In this document: positions 5,939 to 8,946 of the stretch, piece by piece | Numbering within the stretch: the first letter of the stretch is position 1 | Layout: every line of letters starts with the position of its first letter | Assembly (NCBI RefSeq): GCF_039812505.1 | Contig: NZ_JBDIAQ010000142.1 | Coordinates: 1 to 8,946 of the forward strand | DNA from: Intrasporangium_A sp039812505 | GTDB lineage: Bacteria; Actinomycetota; Actinomycetes; Actinomycetales; Dermatophilaceae | Direction of reading: 5' to 3' | Length of the DNA stretch: 8,946 nucleotides | The notes under the pieces: generated by a model | What the model saw: the letters and a program-made list of their open reading frames with translations, nothing else | What the model was told of the DNA's origin: nothing | Databases searched by the model: none | Program-made: the position numbers and the translations under genes

Positions 5939-5945
5939 CGGGTGC

Positions 5946-6575
5946 ATGGATCTAGCGCTGCAGGGCTCCCTGCTCGACCTGGCCGACGAGATGACGCTGC
6001 GTGACCTGCCGGCCGGCCTGCGGCGCACCCGGCTGGGCCTGGGCGCCTGGGTGGACGTGCGGGCCGGCTGGCTCGCGAGCGGTGACGACCTGCTCACCAC
6101 CCTGCTGCGCGACGTGCCGTGGCGCGCCGAGCGCCGCCGGATGTACGACAGCGTCGTCACGGTGCCGCGGCTGACGAAGTTCTACGCGGCCGGCGAGCGG
6201 CTCCCCCACCCGATGCTCGTGCGGGCCCGCGACGCCCTGAACGCGCACTACCGCGACGAGCTCGGCGAGCCCTTCGTGACGGCCGGGCTCTGCCTCTACC
6301 GCGACGGGCACGACAGCGTCGCGTGGCACGGCGACCGGATCGGGCGCTCGAACCAGCTCGACACGATGATCGCCATCCTCTCCCTGGGGTCCACGCGCGC
6401 GCTGACGCTGCGCCCGCGCGGCGGCGGCCGCAGCCGGCGCTTCCCGCTGGCCCACGGCGACCTCGTCGTGATGGGCGGGTCGTGCCAGCGCACCTGGGAC
6501 CACGCCGTCCCGAAGACCTCCGAGCCGGTGGGCCCGCGCATCTCCGTGCAGTTCCGCGTCGCCGGGGTTCGGTAG
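5946..6575 (+). CDS. alkB: Alpha-ketoglutarate-dependent DNA dealkylase, AlkB family
   Basis: AlkB enzymes use Fe(II), O2 and 2-oxoglutarate to hydroxylate methyl groups on 1-methyladenine and 3-methylcytosine, releasing formaldehyde and restoring the base. In the 209 residues the iron ligands are His128 and Asp130 (WHGD) and His186 (WDHAVPK). Arg198 and Arg204 (RISVQFR) are the 2-oxoglutarate and family arginines, and Tyr118 lies in LYRDG. Two positions that are asparagine in E. coli AlkB (Asn120 and Asn206, as I recall) align here with Cys116 and Ser200. RDGHDSVAWHGDRIGR at 119-134 is typical of the actinobacterial subgroup. ATG 5946 fits a leaderless transcript. The LexA box just upstream suggests SOS control rather than the Ada control known for E. 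coli. Its TAG stop is the first half of a possible -10 for the next gene, eight bases downstream. Confidence 0.92.
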   Translation: MDLALQGSLLDLADEMTLRDLPAGLRRTRLGLGAWVDVRAGWLASGDDLLTTLLRDVPWRAERRRMYDSVVTVPRLTKFYAAGERLPHPMLVRARDALNAHYRDELGEPFVTAGLCLYRDGHDSVAWHGDRIGRSNQLDTMIAILSLGSTRALTLRPRGGGRSRRFPLAHGDLVVMGGSCQRTWDHAVPKTSEPVGPRISVQFRVAGVR

Positions 6576-6578
6576 GCT
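6573..6578 (+). promoter_or_regulatory. Possible -10 overlapping the alkB stop codon
   Basis: TAGGCT (TAnnnT) begins with the alkB stop codon TAG and ends five bases before the ATG at 6584, again compatible with a leaderless start. No convincing -35 is seen. The downstream gene could equally be read from the alkB transcript. Confidence 0.35.
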
Positions 6579-6583
6579 GCGGT

Positions 6584-7408
6584 ATGCCGCTCAGCCCCGT
6601 CCGCGACGGCGCCGCCCTGCCGTTCGTCGACCACCTTCGGCAGGAGTCGGATCGGTTCCGGTCGGTGCTCGCCGGCCCGGACGGGGGCCTGCCGGTGCCG
6701 ACCTGCCCCGACTGGCGGGCCGACGACCTGTTGTGGCACCTGGGTGAGGTGCAGTGGTTCTGGGGTGAGATCACGCAGCGCCGGGTCACGGAGCGCGGCG
6801 ACGTGGCGCAGGTCGAGGCGGCCAAGCCGGCCAGGCCCGCGGACCGAGCGGGGCTGCTCGACTTCTTCGACCGGTCCAGCGAGCGCCTGGCTGTGGTGCT
6901 CGCCGATACACCCCCCGAGACCGAGCTGTGGATGTGGGCCGCGGACCACTCGGCGGCATACATCGCCCGGCGGCAGGCGCACGAGGCGCTCATCCACCGC
7001 ATCGATGCGGAGCTGACCGTCGGGGCCGAGCGGGCGCCGGTCGACTGCCGACTCGCGGCCGACGGTGTCGACGAGGCGCTGCGGGTCATGCGCGGGTACG
7101 AGCCGGAGCCGGGCCTGACGGCCACCCCGACCGGGTCGCCGGTGACGATCGCGCTGGTCGACGGGTTCCACACCTGGACCGTGACGCCCGTACGGGTGAC
7201 CGGCACCGACTCCGACGGCGACGCCTGGGACGTGCCGCGCCTGCTCGTGCAGGGTGGTCCCGCCGACGGGCCCGCCGAGGTGAGCGGCCGCGCCGGGGAC
7301 GTCGACTGCTGGCTGTGGAACCGGCCCCCCGTCGGCGAGATCGGCCGGACCGGGGACCCGGCAGCCCTGAGGGTGCTCGACCTCGTCCTCGCCGGCGCCA
7401 TCGACTGA
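6584..7408 (+). CDS. Maleylpyruvate isomerase family mycothiol-dependent enzyme
   Basis: The family has a DinB-like four-helix metal-binding domain that uses mycothiol, the main low-molecular-weight thiol of actinobacteria. The named activity is isomerisation of maleylpyruvate in gentisate breakdown, but most members have unknown substrates. The 274-residue protein shows the N-terminal pattern PTCPDWRADDLLWHLGEVQWFW (39-60) and QAHEALIHRIDAEL (131-144). Likely metal ligands are His52, Glu134 and His138, matching the His-Glu-His set I recall for the C. glutamicum isomerase. The C-terminal part (about 160-272) matches the usual second domain, with a DVDCWLWNR stretch near 239-247. No gentisate-pathway gene is nearby, so the specific reaction should not be assumed. 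ATG 6584 begins the conserved domain; a longer reading runs back through alkB in another frame and is not real. The gene lies eight bases after alkB and may be co-transcribed with it. Confidence 0.85.
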   Translation: MPLSPVRDGAALPFVDHLRQESDRFRSVLAGPDGGLPVPTCPDWRADDLLWHLGEVQWFWGEITQRRVTERGDVAQVEAAKPARPADRAGLLDFFDRSSERLAVVLADTPPETELWMWAADHSAAYIARRQAHEALIHRIDAELTVGAERAPVDCRLAADGVDEALRVMRGYEPEPGLTATPTGSPVTIALVDGFHTWTVTPVRVTGTDSDGDAWDVPRLLVQGGPADGPAEVSGRAGDVDCWLWNRPPVGEIGRTGDPAALRVLDLVLAGAID

Positions 7409-7431
7409 CTTCCGTCCGTGGCCGCGCCGAC

Positions 7432-7463
7432 GCGGGGCGGGCCGATACCTCGACCCGCCCCGC
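7432..7463. terminator. GC-rich hairpin between convergent genes, probable bidirectional terminator
   Basis: GCGGGGCGGG (7432-7441) pairs perfectly with CCCGCCCCGC (7454-7463) around a 12-base loop. It fills most of the 72-base gap between two genes that converge. There is no T-tract on either side, common for actinobacterial terminators of this kind; dependence on Rho cannot be judged. Confidence 0.7.
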
Positions 7464-7480
7464 CGGCTGCCTGGCGCCGC

Positions 7481-8884
7481 TCAGCAGCTGGTCACGGCCT
7501 CGGCCTTGGCGATGCCGTACTGCGCGCGCTCGTCCAGCAGCAGCGGGATCAGCCCCCGCGCGGGCTGGGCCATCGTGACGTAGGCGCCTCCGGCGTTGCG
7601 CTTCCAGCTGATCCCCTGGAGCCGCAGGTTCGCTCGCACCTGCTCCAGCTGGGCGGCAGTGAGCTGGTACCCGCACATCGGGCGGGGCTCGACGCTGCCG
7701 GACGAGGTCGGCAGCATGCTGTCCTGTCCGGAGAAGTAGACGACCCCGGAGCGGGCGGCCCCGGCCTGGGTGGCCCGCTGTTCGGCAGCAGCCGTCTGAC
7801 GCGCCAGGACCCCTCGGTTCTCCAGCATCATCGACATCGAGCCGACCGCGCTCGCGTACTGGTCCGAGACCCGGCGGCGGTTGAGCAGGGTCGCGTCGTT
7901 CTCCTCTGCGGATGTGACGGCGCGGCTGGCGGTCTCGGTGAGCTGGCCCACCTGGTGCCTGAGACCGGCGTAGTTGCGCAGGATGCGCGCCTGGTGGTCT
8001 CCGGCGACCTGCAGGAAGGGCTTCCCGTCCTTGACCAGCTCTCCGTAGACACCGGTTGTATGACCGTTCGCCTCGATCTGGGCGCCCGTGTACTGGTTCA
8101 CCATCCGCTTGGAAAGGGAATGGATCGCCGGGTCGACGTTACGGTTACGCGGCCAGAGCAACAGCGTCTGGGTGTTGTAGAACTCGCGCGGGCCGAATTC
8201 ATGCAGGTCATTCAGAATGTCGGGCTTCCAGTCCCGCATGATTTTCGTCAGGGCTTGCGCCTCGGGTGTGGCGAGCTGCAGGAAATCGCGGTTGATGTCG
8301 ACGCCGTCGCCGTTGCCGCGCGTGTTCGCCTGCCAGCCGTCAGGATTGATGTTGACGAAGAGGACCGTCGTGTCGGTCAACAACCGCCGCCAGGACGGAT
8401 CGGCTGTGACCGCCATGTCGCGGGCGAGCTGCAGGCACGCCTCACGACCCGACGGCTCGTTACCGTGGATCGAGCAGTTGAACAGGACGACCGACCCCTC
8501 GGCGGCGTCCGCCTTGGTCTTCGGCGTCGGGTACCCGACCGAGACCAGCTGGATCGGCTCCCCGGTCACGGACCGGCCGACTCTCTCGACGGCGACGCGA
8601 TCGCTGCTGGCAGCCAGCTGCCTCCGGAAGCGTTGCGCCTGTTGCAGGGTGGTCCAGGTTGCGCCGTTGCTGGTCTCGAAGGGGGTACGCAGATCACCCG
8701 GCGCTGCAGCCGCTCGAAGGCTGCGCTGCAGCTGTGGGCCCGGATCGGCCGGCACCTGTTCCGTGCCGGCCCGGACCGGCGCGGCAGCGGGAGTCGCCCA
8801 GGAGTTGCCGGAAACGAGGACTGCACCGGCCAACGTGGTCACGCCCAGGAGCGTGGCCAGTCTTGTGGTCCGTGGTCGTGACAT
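7481..8884 (-). CDS. Secreted M14-family zinc carboxypeptidase
   Basis: This is a probable exported metallocarboxypeptidase that removes C-terminal residues from peptides or cell-wall fragments. The 467-residue protein begins with a basic n-region and a hydrophobic core at about 9-25, with a likely signal peptidase site after SWA at 28-30. The catalytic domain follows: zinc ligands His140 and Glu143 (SIHGNEPSGR) and His228 (DLHEFG), substrate-binding Asn198-Arg199 (DINRDF) and probable catalytic Glu317 (LTETAS). All core residues are present. A C-terminal region (about 380-467) lies beyond the peptidase core; it holds Cys404 and the terminal Cys467, which could form a disulfide. Substrate class cannot be read from the sequence. 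ATG 8884 gives a normal signal peptide but has only weak ribosome-site character upstream (GAGAAAG); an in-frame ATG at 8929 would add 15 polar residues. GC and A/T-ending codon use differ from its neighbours around 8100-8250. Confidence 0.88.
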   Translation of the reverse strand: MSRPRTTRLATLLGVTTLAGAVLVSGNSWATPAAAPVRAGTEQVPADPGPQLQRSLRAAAAPGDLRTPFETSNGATWTTLQQAQRFRRQLAASSDRVAVERVGRSVTGEPIQLVSVGYPTPKTKADAAEGSVVLFNCSIHGNEPSGREACLQLARDMAVTADPSWRRLLTDTTVLFVNINPDGWQANTRGNGDGVDINRDFLQLATPEAQALTKIMRDWKPDILNDLHEFGPREFYNTQTLLLWPRNRNVDPAIHSLSKRMVNQYTGAQIEANGHTTGVYGELVKDGKPFLQVAGDHQARILRNYAGLRHQVGQLTETASRAVTSAEENDATLLNRRRVSDQYASAVGSMSMMLENRGVLARQTAAAEQRATQAGAARSGVVYFSGQDSMLPTSSGSVEPRPMCGYQLTAAQLEQVRANLRLQGISWKRNAGGAYVTMAQPARGLIPLLLDERAQYGIAKAEAVTSC

Positions 8885-8946
8885 CTTGAGGGGCACTTTC
8901 TCGTGAGTGTGGTGCCTCGTCGCACACATTCACGGCAAAGCCGATC

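Noticed and set aside
6119..6583. N-terminal extension of the isomerase-family gene through alkB
   Set aside because: The added residues are out-of-frame alkB, and the conserved domain starts at ATG 6584.
7418..8881. Open frame of 487 codons on the + strand opposite the M14 peptidase
   Set aside because: Its translation shows no family motif, is rich in Arg/Gly/Asp from GC-skewed antisense reading, and lies exactly opposite a gene with intact catalytic residues and signal peptide.
1..8946. A defence island, mobile element, biosynthetic cluster or other new multi-gene system
   Set aside because: All larger genes belong to known housekeeping, metal-uptake, repair or peptidase families. I see no integrase, transposase, toxin-antitoxin pair, nuclease-helicase pair or att-like repeat.

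Overview
This is a high-GC, gene-dense chromosomal stretch from an actinobacterium. Several signs agree on this: G/C-ending codons, GTG starts, genes that appear to be transcribed without leaders, an enzyme of the mycothiol-dependent family, an actinobacterial-type LexA (SOS) box, and a Zur protein whose zinc ligands fall at the positions I recall for Mycobacterium tuberculosis Zur. The gene order zur / small gene / uppS / recO also resembles the M. tuberculosis order from memory. I see no phage, transposon, CRISPR array, tRNA or rRNA.

Left part (1-3763, all + strand): a small three-helix membrane protein (DUF6703-like) is followed by a four-gene zinc-uptake operon, znuA-znuC-znuB-zur. Its genes overlap by 4, 8 and 4 bases. 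Two tandem 15-bp Zur boxes cover the operon promoter from the -35 hexamer to the base before the GTG start. The repressor is the last gene, so it should repress its own transcript together with the transporter. All three transporter subunits carry histidine-rich segments. The longest is the C-terminal tail of ZnuB, part of which is encoded by a three-copy 15-bp tandem repeat.

Middle part (3809-5849, all - strand): recO (recombination repair), then uppS (cis-prenyltransferase making the polyprenyl diphosphate carrier for cell-wall synthesis), then a small unrecognised membrane protein. These genes converge on zur. A perfect pair of 14-bp tandem repeats, each holding a -10-like CATACT on the - strand, lies between uppS and the small gene.

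Right part (5850-8946): alkB (oxidative DNA dealkylation) is divergent from recO. A 16-bp LexA box with one mismatch sits over its predicted -35 region, so alkB, and possibly recO, is probably DNA-damage inducible. A mycothiol-dependent maleylpyruvate isomerase-family gene follows, with a possible promoter whose -10 contains the alkB stop codon. It converges on a secreted M14 zinc carboxypeptidase across a 10-bp GC-rich hairpin. The peptidase gene has a lower-GC stretch than its neighbours.

Nothing here looks like a new defence or mobile system. The points most worth a second look are the regulatory sites: the tandem Zur boxes on a leaderless promoter, the SOS box on alkB, the repeated leaderless starts, and the repeated octamer GGTATGCC.
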